NCBI GenBank assembly: GCA_021442155.1
Contig: CM038217.1
Coordinates: 147,561,143-147,625,142, forward strand
Direction: 5' to 3'
Source: Cymbidium sinense
Taxonomy: Eukaryota; Streptophyta; Magnoliopsida; Asparagales; Orchidaceae
DNA length: 64,000 nt
Shown here: positions 22,171-35,665 of the stretch, piece by piece
Layout: every line of letters starts with the position of its first letter
Position numbering within the stretch: position 1 is the stretch's first letter
Notes under the pieces: model-generated
The model's input: the letters and a program-made list of their open reading frames with translations, nothing else
Told to the model about the DNA's origin: nothing
Databases searched by the model: none
Position numbers and translations under genes: made by a program

Positions 22171-23970
22171 GGATCTCCATCACCTTCTTCTGGTACTAGG
22201 AATGGGATCTAGGATGATCTACCTCACATGATATGTCTTTGCATGCGGCTAGTTTTATAGTGCATGGACAGCTGCTAACAAGTCTTCCATCCTCTTCTCC
22301 ATCCGGTTGATTTGATCATCCTTCTATCTAATCTGCTAAAGGAAGTGTTGGTTGAATGGGTGGTATCATCTTCTTCAACCACAATACCTTTCTAACTCTT
22401 CTAGTCTCTATGGAGGGAGCTCCTGGTATCGACCATGTGGACTTCGGTCGAGTCCTCCAGCAAGTCACCCTCATATGGGTCAAAATTGACCCTTCCCTTT
22501 TCATAATTGAATTGATTTATGCCTAAGATTTCCCTCTTTTCCATAAAATATTATGATCGATTGTCATCTAAGAAACGATCTAATGTGCTAGTATAAACAC
22601 TCATTACTTACCAGTAATAGGACTACGCTCACTAACATAAATGTATCTAACACTGCCTACCACTGGAGTACTATCTCTCGGAGGACTATGCTTGCTGGAA
22701 GATACATGCTCATGACTGACTATCGGTGGAGTGCTTTCTCTAGGGGGATCTGCTACCATAGGAACTGCGAAACTATCACCTTCCCCCTCCACTACTACTG
22801 CTACTGCCAATTATGGTGGGGGTGGTGGATTGACTATGGCGCTCTTGGGATGCCATTTCTTCTTCACCACAGTTGAAGTGGAACACCGAGAAAGAGAGCT
22901 CGACCTCACCTCAATGGGTGGCGTATATGGAATGGGGACATCACCGCGGCTTTCTTATCCCCAATGCGACTTTTGTGCCTTGGTATGTACTAGGCGATGT
23001 ATGTGGTGTGGTGTTGGCTACCACTGGGAGCTCCTCCTATGACTAACCATTCCTGTGAGCACTATACTATTGGTAGCTATGGTAGCCATCCGACTTGGGA
23101 AATCCACAAGAGCTGGCCGCATACCTCCTCCTCCTATCTTCCTGCACTCAAGATTATGTGTCGGCTCTATATATTTGATCCCTGACACTTCTAGGGATCA
23201 AAGACCTTAGGTCAAACCATGCACTGGACTCCGAGCATCCATGGGCTCTGCCTATCTGGCGAATAAATGATCGTAATCTAGCGTGGGGCCTCCTCCTCTT
23301 CCTAGCTGGTATATTATAATGCTGGTGGTGGAGGCGATGCTACAATTTTTTTGTAGTCCTCCATTCCATATAAGTCTGAGAGGGGATGAAATCTACTGGC
23401 ACTAAGTAAGGGCGAGACCTCTCAGGGTGAACATTCCTTTATAACATGGGATGCTCCCTCTATCTCTACAGCTACTCGCTCGTTATGTCGCTTAACCTTC
23501 CAACTCTTGTTGTGGCACTGAGTGAGGGTGAGTTGAGCAGGGCGGGAGCTAGAACCTACCTCGAAGGTAGGGGAGACTATATCGGAGACCAAGTAGTCTT
23601 CCCCTTTGAGGGGACCAACAAGGAGGTGTTAGCCCTCATTGGGGTAACAAGATGAACAACTGATGGAACAGACGGGGGAACCACTAACACTGCTAGTGCT
23701 ACCACCAAACTAATCATGTGAAGCTTCTCTCGGCTCAGGACCCTACCACCTTTCTTCAATGGAGGGAACTCAGTGAATTAAAGCGAATAAGTGGCGTCTG
23801 TCCCGGCACCTCCTTCCAACAAACTATCGTGAGAACTATCCCCTCACAAGTAACTCACACAGCCTTGAATCTATGAACAAACTGGATACAGTGGTCGAGG
23901 TGAGCTTGGCCTGATCCAGGGCCAAGTCAACACTAGACAGGAAGGAGAACACAAACTTGCTAAGAGCCAT
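22171..23970 (-). pseudogene. Gag N-terminal extension of element A (unrecognised, with coiled coil)
   Basis: The start codon CAT (minus ATG) at 23968-23970 begins MALSKFVFSFLSSVDLALDQ; element B has a homologous ATG at 43663. Pieces shared with element B include LVTPM...SLLVPSKGK (about 23590-23660), STP.IV.HEHVSSS..SPP (22620-22780), an acidic stretch, and a short heptad-like helix (IRQKDDQINRMEKRMEDLL when the stop is ignored) near 22270-22345. No named domain recognised. It may be the N-terminal part of a long Gag, or a decayed separate ORF as some Tat-lineage (Ogre) elements carry upstream of gag. Conservation of amino-acid phrases between two decayed copies argues it was once coding. 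Plus-strand frames 22688-23185 and 23446-23655 are shadows. Confidence 0.6.
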
Positions 23971-26106
23971 GTGTACTGAATTGAGCTGAACAGAAACTAA
24001 CTGAGCTAAAACTCTGCATTTATTGAAAACATAACTGAATTAGTCCCTCACTTTGGTATTCACCTTCAAAAATAAGTTCTAGACTTGATTTGGAAATTTG
24101 AACCCACACTCAATAAATTTAATTATATTAAGTGGGGATCATTGGAGAGATTCTAATATGTAAGGAGAATCTTTGCCATATGATTTTGATTTAGAACCCA
24201 TACTCAACCAATTTTAGTAGATTGGGTGGGGTTTAAATATTTGGAGAGACCTTTGAAGATATTTGTGTTGTGTATCTTGTTCGAAAGTTTTGATTTTGAA
24301 AAGCTTTACTTAGCAAATTTAGGTATGCTAAGGAAAGGTTGTGATTGTATGTTTAGAAATTTTGTGAAAAATCTTTGCTTGTGGTGGTTGATTATGTGTG
24401 TGATATATATTGATCTGATTTGAAAGTGGGGCTTCTTACTTAAAACATTTGGTATGTTAAGTAGAGGCCAAATTTGTTTGATATGTATGTATTTGATTTG
24501 AAAATGAGGCTCTCTACATAACAATTTTGGTATGTTCAGTAAGAACCAAATGTGAATTGATTTGTGTTTGAAAATGAGGATCTCACTTAACAAATTTAGT
24601 ATGTTAAGTGGGAGTCAAATGTGATTTTATTTGTATTTGTTTGCTTTTGAAAATGTGGTTCTTATTTAACAAAGTTGGTATGTTAAGTAGGAGACCAAAT
24701 GTGATCATGATTTATTTTTGCAAATGAGACTCTCACTTAACAAACATGGTATGTTAAGTGGGAGCCAAATGTGATTTGATTTGTGTTGTAAAAATATGAC
24801 TCTCACTTAACAAATTTGGTATGTTAAGTGGAAGTCAAAATGTGATTATGATTTAAAATGAGACTATCACTTAACAAATTAGGTATGTTAAGTGAAAGCC
24901 AAATGTGATATGATTTGAGTTTTGAAAATGAGACTCTCACTTAACAAATTTGGTATGTTAAGTGAAAGCCAAATACAATATGATTTGAGTTTTGAAAATG
25001 AGACTCTCACTTAATAAATTTGGTATGTTAAGTGGGAGTCAAATGTGATATGATTAATGTTTTGAAAATGAGATTCTCACTTAACAAATTTGGTATGTTA
25101 AGTGGAGGTTAAATGTGATACGATTTTTGTTTTGAAAATGAGACTCTCACTTAACAAATTTAATATGTTAAGTGGAAGCCAAATGTATTTATGATTTTTG
25201 AAAGAGGGGAAATCTATTTAACAAATTTGGGTATGTTAAATAGAGTTCAATTTATTTATTTTGTGAATTTTGGAAATGGGACTCTCATTTGACAAATTTG
25301 GGTATGTCAAATGGAGTCCAAAATATGTCTTGATTTCATGTCTTCCTTTTTGAAAAGATGTAAACTTCAACCCTAACATATGTGAAATATGTTAAGTGAA
25401 GATAGGATCTTCATTCAATAAATTTGAGCATGTTGAATGAAGGAGGTTATCTTCAAAAGTGTGCTTTTGAGAAAGAGAGAAACTCCAACTCTAGCATATG
25501 TGAAATATGTTAAATGGAGTTTCAGTTTTATGATATAGTTTTATTTTAAAAATAGAACATTCATCCAACAAATTTGGGTATGTTGAACACATATAACTAT
25601 TTTCAAAAAGTTACTTTTGAAAAGTGATTTTGATTTTGATTTTGAAAAGAACCTCCATGTAACAATCATGGGAATTATCAGATGAGGTTTGATTATATGA
25701 GTTTTGTGATTTTTGAATATTTCTTATGAACTTTGTCCAAGATCTTTAGTTATGTGACTTTTTTTAAAAAACATTTTTTGGAAAGTGATATTTTGCAAAG
25801 GAGTTTATTTACTTAAATATAGGATGAACCTTGCCTCACCAAGCTAGTGGTGAGGAGGTTCTAAGTTTTTGTCATCTCCTTTCATTAGTTAATTTTATTT
25901 CTCACTTATTGGGAAAACCCAATAGGGTTCAAAGACCTACAAGGAGTGAGGTCCTATAACCTAGAAGATGTTGGCTAGCTTTGCTTAAGAATGAAATAAG
26001 CTAAGTGTCAATGAAAGGAATGATAGTCTTGAACTCATATGAAATACAAGTCCACTATCGATGCTTGGAGATAACAATTATCTACTATAGATGGAGAGAG
26101 GAACCT
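23971..26106 (-). other. 5' leader of element A
   Basis: About 2.1 kb between PBS and Gag start, noncoding. Its middle is a hairpin-repeat array; the PBS-proximal part (25800-26106) matches 41666-41960 and 63431-63730 of the plus copies in reverse. Long leaders are usual in Tat-lineage elements. Confidence 0.75.
24430..25560 (-). repeat. Leader tandem array of hairpin units, element A
   Basis: About 13 units of 65-72 bp between about 24430 and 25330, plus diverged units to 25560. Each has CACTTAACA ... TGTTAAGTG (9-bp inverted repeat) around a 9-nt AATTTGGTA-type centre, spaced by A/T-rich sequence with GAGACTCT. Compensated variants such as CATTTGACA/TGTCAAATG (near 25287) keep the pairing. 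Confidence 0.88.
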
Positions 26107-26124
26107 TCCCCAATGGAGTCACCA
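26107..26124 (-). other. Primer-binding site of element A
   Basis: Minus strand TGGTGACTCCATTGGGGA, 8 nt after the LTR end CACCATA. Close to TGGCGACTCCGCTGGGGA, the PBS class of Tat-lineage elements reported as tRNA-Arg type; exact tRNA not checked. Confidence 0.8.
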
Positions 26125-26132
26125 GAAAAATC

Positions 26133-29100
26133 TATGGTGTTTATTTTTTGAGAAGTGACTCTATGGGGGGACACCTTGCAAATCTGAGGGTGTACTTAGT
26201 GAGGTGATCTGGGACGACATCAAGGAATAGTACACTATCTCAAAAGATAGAAATCACTATCCTACAATGGACCTAATCACCTAATAAGGACTCCTAAGGC
26301 ATGATGGGTCTTCAAATGTACCAGAGATTTTTTTCTCTACTTTACATGGATGAATAAAGCAAAGTTTATTTAAACTATGTTCCAAAGTTCCCTATGGGGA
26401 CAAGTCCCTATAGTTAATTACATCCAAAGGAAGGTTAGTTCCTGAGGAATACTCTCAATTAAAGTATGCAATTATTATCTCCAAATATTTCAAAGATAGG
26501 ACTATCAATAAATTGATTATGTTTAGAAAATCAAGTGGGATAGATCAAAAGAAGAGACGTATTAACTAAAACAAAAGAAGATAAGTAAGGGAAGCTCATG
26601 ATACTAGGAAGCCTAGTGAGCATCCCAAACTATCATATGGTTGGGCTTTATATATTTGAAATTGAGAAGAATTATGTATTTGAGTTGAAATTTATTAGAA
26701 AGCTACAATTATAATCCCACAATACAAGATTATAGAAATGCCTTAAGAGGTGAGGATTTATGCTTGTAGCCCAAGGGAAAATAGCAACCTCAAATCCTCA
26801 TTCTAGGGAACTTTAGTGAGGGCCAAAGCTCATCCTAAATCTAAGGCAAAAATGGATATATTATTTACCTCCACAAGAGAGAGTAAACCACTCGACTACT
26901 AGACTTACAACTGCTTGGAGTAGCAGCCAGCTAATTCCTCCTACAATTTAAAACCATGTGGTCTAGTCATATGATTTGTAAGATGGTTAGGATGATATTA
27001 TTTATAAAGAAACTAAAGTCCTTAAACCCACTCCCTAAGAGACTAGAGCATGAGTGGTATGAATAATGACTTAGTCTAATGCAAATTTTATCAAATTTTA
27101 TTTGATTTTGTACTCTTCATTTTAACAAAGGCAATAGAATTTTAAATGACTTAAATGCATGATGAAATAGAGTTATTGGCTAAATCAGAGAGAAAGAAGT
27201 ATTTTCCACCACAAGGGAGACCCTCAAAGGTCAAGTCTTTTCTTATCGTGCAAGGATGGAAACCCTCTCTTAGCAAGAATGAAACAAGATGATATGCATT
27301 ATATTAAGCATACAACATTCAACTAAGGGGTTGGTAAATCTTTTAATTATAATGATTTAATACCTTGGCTTTAAATAAGGTTATGAGTTTTTTAGAAAAT
27401 TAGATTATGATTTGTGATTGGGGTAAAAAGTTTATTTTTCTCTAAGAGCTTAAGCAAATCCAGGCCATACATTAAATCATCATATATGAAAAAACTAGAA
27501 AAAATATATACCATTTCTATTACATAATTGTAAACAAAGTATCAATCAATTTATAAACTCAATGTGAAAGAATAATAGGCCGGTGCGATCGGGTACTCTC
27601 GTACAACTCAAAAAAAGAAATGGGTAACCGAGCTCTACCCTTATACATCCAGTATATGAAAGAATAATTACAATTAGAAATGAATAAATGTTATGAGGGT
27701 CTTCATGTATCCTCCATTTCTTCATTTTGGATTTTCTTGCCTGAAGTCATCACGGGGAGTCCCAAGACAAAGCCTTCTAGACACCGCTGATCCTAATTCT
27801 CCATAACACTAATCCCAATTCTTAATGCATAATTATATTAAAAATAAGAAAAGTAAATCTAACTACACCGGCTAGACAAGTGTTAGCTAAACACACCATA
27901 TAACCCATGCAGTTATATGTATAATTTGGACTTAGCACCCTACACATGGATAACCAAGTCCACCTGTCCTAATTTAGATTTTGCTTAGGGGTTAAGCAAC
28001 CTGCAAAAGAGAGCATTTATACTTATTTTGAGCACCCCTTAGGCACAATCTCCTACAAAAAACATAAGTAGGCTAATCGTGGCCTAACTTCTACTCCATG
28101 AATCATACACCCTAACATCTAATCTAAAATAATACATCATAAAATAAAATATACATCAAACCATGCACCTCCCTAACATAAAGCTAAAAGTGATGACTTA
28201 ATCTAATGTGTGTGTATTAAGGCTAGTGTGGTATATCCTAACTAGGCTTTAGAGTTATCATTCTCTAAGTATGAAGGGCATTTAATTATAAAGGTGGTTT
28301 CACTTTAAATTGTTTAATTGATTTGTAAATTTTAGTTAATGTTTTCTTTTATTTCATTTGACCTATACTAAACAACTTAGTATTTTAAAGAGAAGGAAAG
28401 AGAGGATCACTCTCTTTCATCCCTACCTTAAGTCACATCTAAAGTAAATTAATTAAATGAATTCCCCTTAATGAATGGATTATTACATATTTTAATTAGT
28501 CCTAAGTTTAGGTTCACTTTAAATAATCCCAATCAAGAAGAAATGTATCTTAAGATTAATTGGAATTAATTACTATCATATAACACATAATTTTTCATTT
28601 CTTTCCATCATATATAGCATGCATATGATTAAGTCCTAAACATACATATACATAAAATTTGTATCATAGCACACTTAAATGATGAATGTAAGCAAATGTA
28701 CTTAGAATTGATGTTTCATTTTCTTCAATTATTTTGTCATATTAATTTAAATCTCTATCTAAATTTTTATACAAAAGCATAAGAAAAGAACTCTAAATCA
28801 TATAACTAATCAATCCAACCACTTGAACAAAATATGAATTCATGTCTTTTTTAATAGAAAGACAGGGTTTTCATTCATTAGCTAAGTATACATTCAAATA
28901 AATGAAAGTTTTAAGAAAGTATGTTGCCATTGTTCTGCACCAGGGGAGTAAGATAGGAACCTCCTTGGGGCTACTTAAAGTCGTGCATCCCAAATGTCCA
29001 AACTAATATACCTGCTATTCTTAAATACATATGGATGTATAAATAACTATAATAATAGAAAAACCATGCAAAATTGAATTTTATTTGTTTAATTTATTTG

Positions 29101-31665
29101 TGTGAATGAATTAAAATTCTATCTAAATTCTAATATCAAAATGCATATGAATGAAATCAAATGGCTACATCGCCATTATTTTGCACTATGGGAGTGAGGT
29201 AGGAACCTCATTGGGGCTACTTAAAGTCGTGTGTCCCCGGAATGTCCACACTAATATACTCATTAACACTCAAACTTATGCAAATCAACATATGAATGTA
29301 AGAAAGATACTCCACTTGATACACTAAGCTTATATTCGTATGCATCCTCTGTATATGTAACTAAAGTTATAATATATATTATTATTCATTAATAAGCTTT
29401 TGAAAATACATTTGAGATTTAATAGTGATAATAGCCACACATATTTCTAATTAAGTCAACACAGGTAAATTTGACATAAAGGAAATCATTTTATTTAATT
29501 AATTTTTGAAAGAAAAGAATGCATGACTACAAGTGGAATACAATATTTTAACATGATTAGAAAGAAATAAAGCAACACAAGCATGTCATTTCATTCAATC
29601 CAACTGATTCCTAAGGATAATCACATTAAACAAGGTTATTTAAAATAAACCAAAGTTTCTTAAAGCCATTTTAATTTCATGTTTGATTTGATTTAAGGGA
29701 TGTGAAAGAGGTTTGCTAATTCTAATCCCATTCTCCATATGTGAGTTAATTTGATTTAATGAAAAGCAATTAGGTTAATTTTATGAATTGATTAAGTTAA
29801 GCATGGATTAAGTCAATTAATTAACCCTTACCTATGTCACCTTAAGGTAATTAATTAAACAATTATGAGCTAATATGATATGCAAATAAATTGAAAAGTA
29901 AATAGCAATGCTCCTGTGAAATGAAAGGGGCCTAATGTAATTAGCTCATAATTATTAATTAATTAAGCTTAAGGAACTTACTTAATTACTTTTATGGTTT
30001 TCTTACACATATGAGCTAACCATAAATTCATTAGCTCTCTCTTTAGGTTATTGAACACCCAAAGAGCTACCCGAGAGTTAATTAGGGAAAACATGTTTAA
30101 CCAAGTTAATTAAGTTTAATAATTATCTAATAAAATCCTAATTATCCTTAATCAATAATATGAAATGGACTTAGGGAAAGAGACAAAGAACCAAGTTAAT
30201 TAAATGTCAGATATAATTTGGGTTTTGATTGATTTGATTAATTAACTAATTAATGATCTTAATTAATTAATTTTAAAGTGGGAATGAGCAAGACTTATGG
30301 AAAAGATTGGAAGAGGGGTCCCAATCCACTTCCCTAAGTTTCTCCATTGTTAACAGAGGGCAGTGACCTGAATTAATTAATTAATTCACTATTCATTTAC
30401 TTAATTATCATTAATTAAGGTAGAAGAGTAATTAAGGCTTAATCAATCAATTTCCCTAATTAACTATCCAATAAATTCTAAGAAAAATAGGGGAGGCAGA
30501 GGTCATCCCCTTAAGCATCTCACAAAACTTTGAAAAAATTAGATAATTAATCATAGTAATTAGGCTAATTAAATTTTTAATCAAACTATAATTAAACAAA
30601 AATTACTATTCAAAATTACTTAATGAGATTTTTAACAGATTCCCCTCTAAAATACCTTTAAAACAAGCTCTTATTTATATTTTTTGGATTTTCCTAGGAT
30701 TAGTTATGACTTTTAGAATTTTTGGCCTTAAAATTGAATTAATTAAGCCTAATTAAAGTCCTAATCTCGTCAGTGCCACGTGGTGGTTGACTCGGTGCAC
30801 TTTCCATGCGGTGTGATGGGATAGGCTATTTAAGTTATCAAATCAAGATGCTAACTTGGATTGCGGAGGACAGGCTTTCCCGTGGACCATCCGATCTAAG
30901 ATTTGATGGCCACGATAAAATCTCACAGTTAAGGAGGAAATAGAGAGGTTCTAAGCAGGATTAGATTAGGATGGTCCATTCCGATCATGCAGAATGGACA
31001 ACCCGTGATTTGTCTTCTTTGTGAATGACGAAAGATGGATATCGTCCATCTTTCTTCATTCGATCCAAGCTCACCAGAGCTCTGATTGGGATCAAATTGA
31101 TCCCACACCATTAGGAAAAGAATGCAAACACATCCAATGGTCAAGATCGACCCACATGAAACTTTTTCTTCACAAAGGCCCAAGAAAAATTCACCTAAAC
31201 TACTATTTTGAGGAATTACCTTATCGAGCTAATGGCGGTGGATCGAGGTAGCTTAAAGTTAAGCTGGTTGAGAAACTTAGACCTCAATTTGAAGTGAGCG
31301 CATGGACAATCCCGCATTAGGAGCTTCCGATCAAACTTGAACCTCAGGTGGCCTGGAATCTTTAGAAAAGATATGGTATTGCTCGACAAGGTGTGGTGAT
31401 GGTGGTGTAAGAGGAATCGGGGTTTGGTTGAGTGGAGAAGAAATATGAATCGGAATGGGGATGCCCTATTTTGGTTTCACACGCATAAGGAAAAAGTCAA
31501 TCGAGGGAGGTTCAGAGTGCTCTAGGAAGCTCTATGGGATTTTGAAATCAATCAAGGTACTCTCCTAGTGCGAATGGTGATGAATCCCGCTTGAATTGAG
31601 GGGGTATACCCCTCCATCGCACTTGATGGACTGACAAGATCCATCCCTGAATTTTGATTCGCCAC
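26133..31665 (-). mobile_element. LTR-3: partial 5' LTR of element A
   Basis: Minus-strand LTR whose 3' end (CACCATA, plus TATGGTG at 26133-26139) abuts the leader. It extends to 31665, where a plus-strand LTR begins at TATTGACC; the first 2-3 kb of LTR-3 must lie beyond the inserted complex, off the window. Contains the ~250-bp repeat pair (28920-29250), TTAATTAA-rich zone (29700-30650), G-box CCACGTGG at 30776-30783 and palindromic block (to about 31110). ORFs at 30929-31183 and 31021-31251 overlap on opposite strands over the palindromic block and are chance frames. Confidence 0.87.
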
Positions 31666-33385
31666 TATTGACCTCACTCTTGGAGTGAGTTCTCAACTTC
31701 CTCATCATAGATCTAGGACTCTTGTATACACTAAGAACTCCTTAGTATTAAGACACTTCTAGTGATTAAATGAACACTTAACTTAAGCATAGAGACTTAG
31801 AAGGTTTAACCATAAGAATAGGTTATGCGTTAGGGACTTAGAAAAACTTGCCTACCCTATGGCTAAACCCAACCTATGCTTCCTTCTCAAACTAAACTTC
31901 AAATTCAAATTCAAATTCTAAATCCAAATCATAAATCAAATTCCAAGCCAAATGATTGAAGCCCCTGATCAAACCCTTCCTAAGTCCTTGGATTTCATCT
32001 TATGGACTTAACCTTAACCAAATCCAAACCAATCCCAATCCATTTGATTTTCTCAAATATCAATTTAATCTTTAAATCAACTATCAAAATTCAATTCAAA
32101 TCCAACTTCAATTGATTCAATCCCATGATCAAATCCAAACTCAACAAAATTTCCTTCTAAGTCTTTTTGACCTACATCCATAAGCTTAGTCAAATTTGCT
32201 TCCAAATCACTCCAAACTCAAGTGATTTTCTCATGAACAATTTATATCTTCATTTACATTCCCAAATATAAATGAAATATAAATTCAAATAGCCAAGATT
32301 ATACCCAAAATCAAACCAAAATCCAATTTATACCCTTTAAGCCAATTCCTTGAACTTGGTCAAATCCTATCCAAATCAAATCAAAATGCATGAATTTCTT
32401 CATGATTCAATCATTCCTTCAATCATCTATCCAAATATAAACATAAACTATAATTATCAAACCAAATCTAGGCTAACCCAAATCAAACCCAAGTTAGCTC
32501 TTTTGACTTGAAATTATCATATGAACCAAGATCCATATGGCTTTAAACTATTTCAATTGTATTTATATTTCCATCTCAAACCCATTTGTCAATACAACTA
32601 AACTTGAATCAAGTCATGATCAAACCAATTAAACCATTTAGGTCCACTTGACCCAAAGTGACCTAAAAGACCTTTTTGAGATAAATTCTAATCCAACCCA
32701 AATTGGATTGAACTGAGCCCATCCAAACCTCATATCATGATCAACAATCATCCTAGGTTAATCAATTATCTTGAATTGGGTCAAACCAAGTCAACCTATC
32801 TCATTGACCAAGTCAACCTTTAGCCTAAATGAAACCTAAACTAGCCAAAACACACCATATGCCAAATTGACTGACACCTTTGATTCAAACTAATTCATAA
32901 TCAATGATTTAACATGACCAAACTCTCAATTGAGCCAAACCAAGTCCAATTGGCCATTTGACCCAAGTTGACCCAAATTAGCTTAAAAAGCCAAAATAGG
33001 TCAAATCACAATCCAACTCAAATTGATTGCAACTATTGGTTCAAGTTCATTCCAAATTGATTATTGAACTTGACCAAAGCCATTATTGAGCCCAATTTGA
33101 CCAATTGGTCAACCTAACTTAACTTAGCAGAAATTGATCTAAAGGATCAAATTTGCCAAAATCTAAATTAATTCTAAATTAAACCAAACCAAAGTCTACA
33201 ATCATTTTCAATTAGCCTATTGAACTTGACTCAACACCAAACCCAACCCAATTTTGTAAAATTGGTAAAATTGGTCAACTTGACCCATCTGACCTATATG
33301 AACCCAAATGAGCCATAATCAAATCCAAAACAAATTGAACCAAACCAATGACACCAATATACTCCAAATAGTCATGTGAACTTAA
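31666..33385 (+). mobile_element. LTR-4: truncated plus-strand LTR (5' 1.7 kb only)
   Basis: Begins TATTGACCTCAC inside LTR-3; the preceding five bases GCCAC are the candidate target duplication, its partner off-window. It follows LTR-5 base for base to about 'AATAGTCATGTGAACTT' (33385) and then jumps to 3' internal sequence. Carries the palindrome TTGACCAATTGGTCAA at 33097-33112. Confidence 0.87.
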
Positions 33386-34210
33386 TTTCGGTTCAATTTA
33401 TTATGTTATCAACCAATCACCCTAGTGGTTCCTTATTTAAGAAGTTATAAGTCTACAAGCTTTCTACCTAACTTGACCATTGCATATCGAAAGGCATCCC
33501 TTAGGTTGGTAAGTCCTACCTCATGACTGGTAGACTATCCCTTTAGATTTGTGAATCTAAGATAGGTCTAGGCTGATATTAGCTCCTTCTTAGTAGATCC
33601 GTCACACACTGACTGGTTCCATTTCATCAAATCCATCATCCTCCCTCCAGGGGAGTCAAATTAAATCCACTTTATCCCTAGTGGATTCAAGCTCACATCT
33701 CCAACAAATGTGCCCTCAAAACCAAATCATATCCTCTCCCAGGTGGATCCCTGAAATATAAACAAATCAAATTCTCATCCCCAATGGATGCCCACCAATT
33801 AAGTAAAATCAAATTTCTCCCCAACGAGATGCAAATCAAATCCCTATTCCTAGTGGGTAATCCGAACCTGCTTCCCTAGTGGAAGGTTCATGCACTCATC
33901 CTCAGCATTTTTTTTCTCCCCAAATCATATCAAACTAACTCAAACTCTTATCCTTTATGGATAATCAACCGCTTCCCTAGTGGAAGGTTCACATGCTTTT
34001 TCCCTCAGTGGATCATTTCTTCCCCTCTTATGCCCTTGGCATAAGTTGAGTTGCATTACACTAAGATCTTGATTCTATCTACACTTCAAATTTAGGGATT
34101 GATCATTTCTATTAGCACTTTCGATCCTTTGGATGTTATTGATCATCTCGATCAATGCCAATACATACGATGTGCCTTGCCAGTTACACCACACCTATTA
34201 GAGGTCCTTT
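33386..34210 (+). mobile_element. 3' internal fragment between LTR-4 and LTR-5
   Basis: Near-identical to 54717-55539 (last tandem-array unit plus the CCCTAGTGGA-type repeats) and followed, like it, by an LTR. It is the tail of an internal region whose body was deleted. The join has AATAGTCA in common with both parents. Confidence 0.88.
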
Positions 34211-35649
34211 TGTTGACCTCACTTTTGGAGTGAATTCTTAACTTCCTCATCATAGATTTAGGACTCTTGTAGACACTAAGAGCTTCTTAGTCTTAATACA
34301 CTTTCAGTGATTAGGTGAACACTTAACCTAAGCCTAAAGACTTAGAAGGTTTAGCCATATGAATAGGGTATGCCTTAGGAAGTTAGGAAAATTGGCCTAC
34401 CCTATGGCCTAAACCCAACCATGCTTCTTTCTCAAACCAAACCTCAAATTCAAATTCAAATTCCAATTCTAATTCCAAAATCACAAATCAAATTCCAAGC
34501 CAAATGAGTGAAGCCTCTGATCAAACCCTTCATAAGCCCTTTGATTTCAACTTAAGGACTTAGCCTAAACCAAATCCAAATTGATCCCAATCCATTTGAT
34601 TTTCTTAAATTTCAATTAAATCTTTCAATTAAATTATCAAAATTCAATTCAAATCCAACTTCAAATGATTTAATCCCATGATCAAATTTGAACTTAACTA
34701 AATAGCCTACTTAGCCCTTTTGACCTACATCCATGAGCTTGGTCAAATTTGCTTCCAAATCACTCCAAACTCAAGTGATTTTCTCGTGAATCATTTATAT
34801 ATTCATTTATATTCCCAAATATAAATAAAATATAAATTAAATAGCAAAAACTAAATCTAAAAGCAAACCAAAATCCAATCTATACCCTTTGAACCAATTC
34901 CTTGAACTTGGTCAAATCTTATCCAAATCAAATCAAAACCCATGGATTTCTTCATGATTCAATCATTCCTTCAATCATCTATCCAAATAAAAACATAAAC
35001 TGCACTTATCAAACCAAATCCAGGCAAACCCAAATCAAACCCAAGTTAGCCCTTTTGACTTGAAATTGTCATAAGAACCAAGATCCATATGGCTTCTAAC
35101 CATCTACAATTGGATTTATATTTCCATCTCAAACCCATTTGTCAATACAACTAAACTTGAATCAAGCCATGATCAAGCCAATTAACCCATTCAGGTCCAC
35201 TTGACCCAAAGCGACCTAAAAGACCTTTTTGAGTCAAGTTCTAATCCAACCCAAATTGGATTGAACTGAGCCCATCCAAACCTCATATCATGATCAATAA
35301 TCATCCTAGGTTAATCAATTATCTTGAATTGGGTCAAACCAAGTCAACCTAGCCTATTGACCAAGTCAAACTTTAGCCCAAATGAGATATAAACTAGCCA
35401 AAACACACCATATGCCAAATTGATTGAAACCTTTGATTCAAACCAATTCATAATCAATGATTGAACATGACCAAACCATCAATTGAGCGAAACCAAGTCC
35501 AATTGGCTATTTGATTCAAGTTGACATAAATTGGCCTAAAAAGCCAAAATAGGTCAAATCATAATCCAACCCAAATTGATTGCATCTAATGATTCAAGTT
35601 CATTCTAAATTGATTATTAAACTTGACCAAATCCATTATTGAGCTCAAT

Positions 35650-35665
35650 TTGACCAATTGGTCAA
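35650..35665. promoter_or_regulatory. 16-bp W-box-like palindrome, LTR-5
   Basis: Perfect TTGACCAATTGGTCAA. In LTR-6 the equivalent place (about 56918-56932) has lost its first bases. Confidence 0.45.

Larger units (their letters stand above)
1..31665 (-). mobile_element. Element A: giant Tat-like Ty3/gypsy retrotransposon, inactive, interrupted
   Basis: Minus-strand LTR retrotransposon reconstructed by comparing it with the plus-strand copy at 34211-63404. Internal region occupies 1-8387 and 21827-26132; 26133-31665 is part of its 5' LTR. The 3' LTR should begin about 240 bp left of base 1, because base 1 corresponds to about 55301 in element B. It is cut twice by relatives: a solo LTR in gag (8388-21821) and a plus-strand LTR complex starting at 31666. 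Gag, protease, RT, RNase H, second RNase H and integrase remnants follow Tat-lineage order. All coding parts carry stops, deletions or active-site loss, so it cannot move on its own. Confidence 0.88.

Noticed and set aside
22688..23185. Overlapping plus-strand ORFs
   Set aside because: Antisense shadows of the Gag N-terminal extension, which is supported on the minus strand by homology to element B.
30929..31251. Overlapping ORFs on both strands
   Set aside because: Both arise from the palindromic LTR block; not conserved as peptides in other copies.
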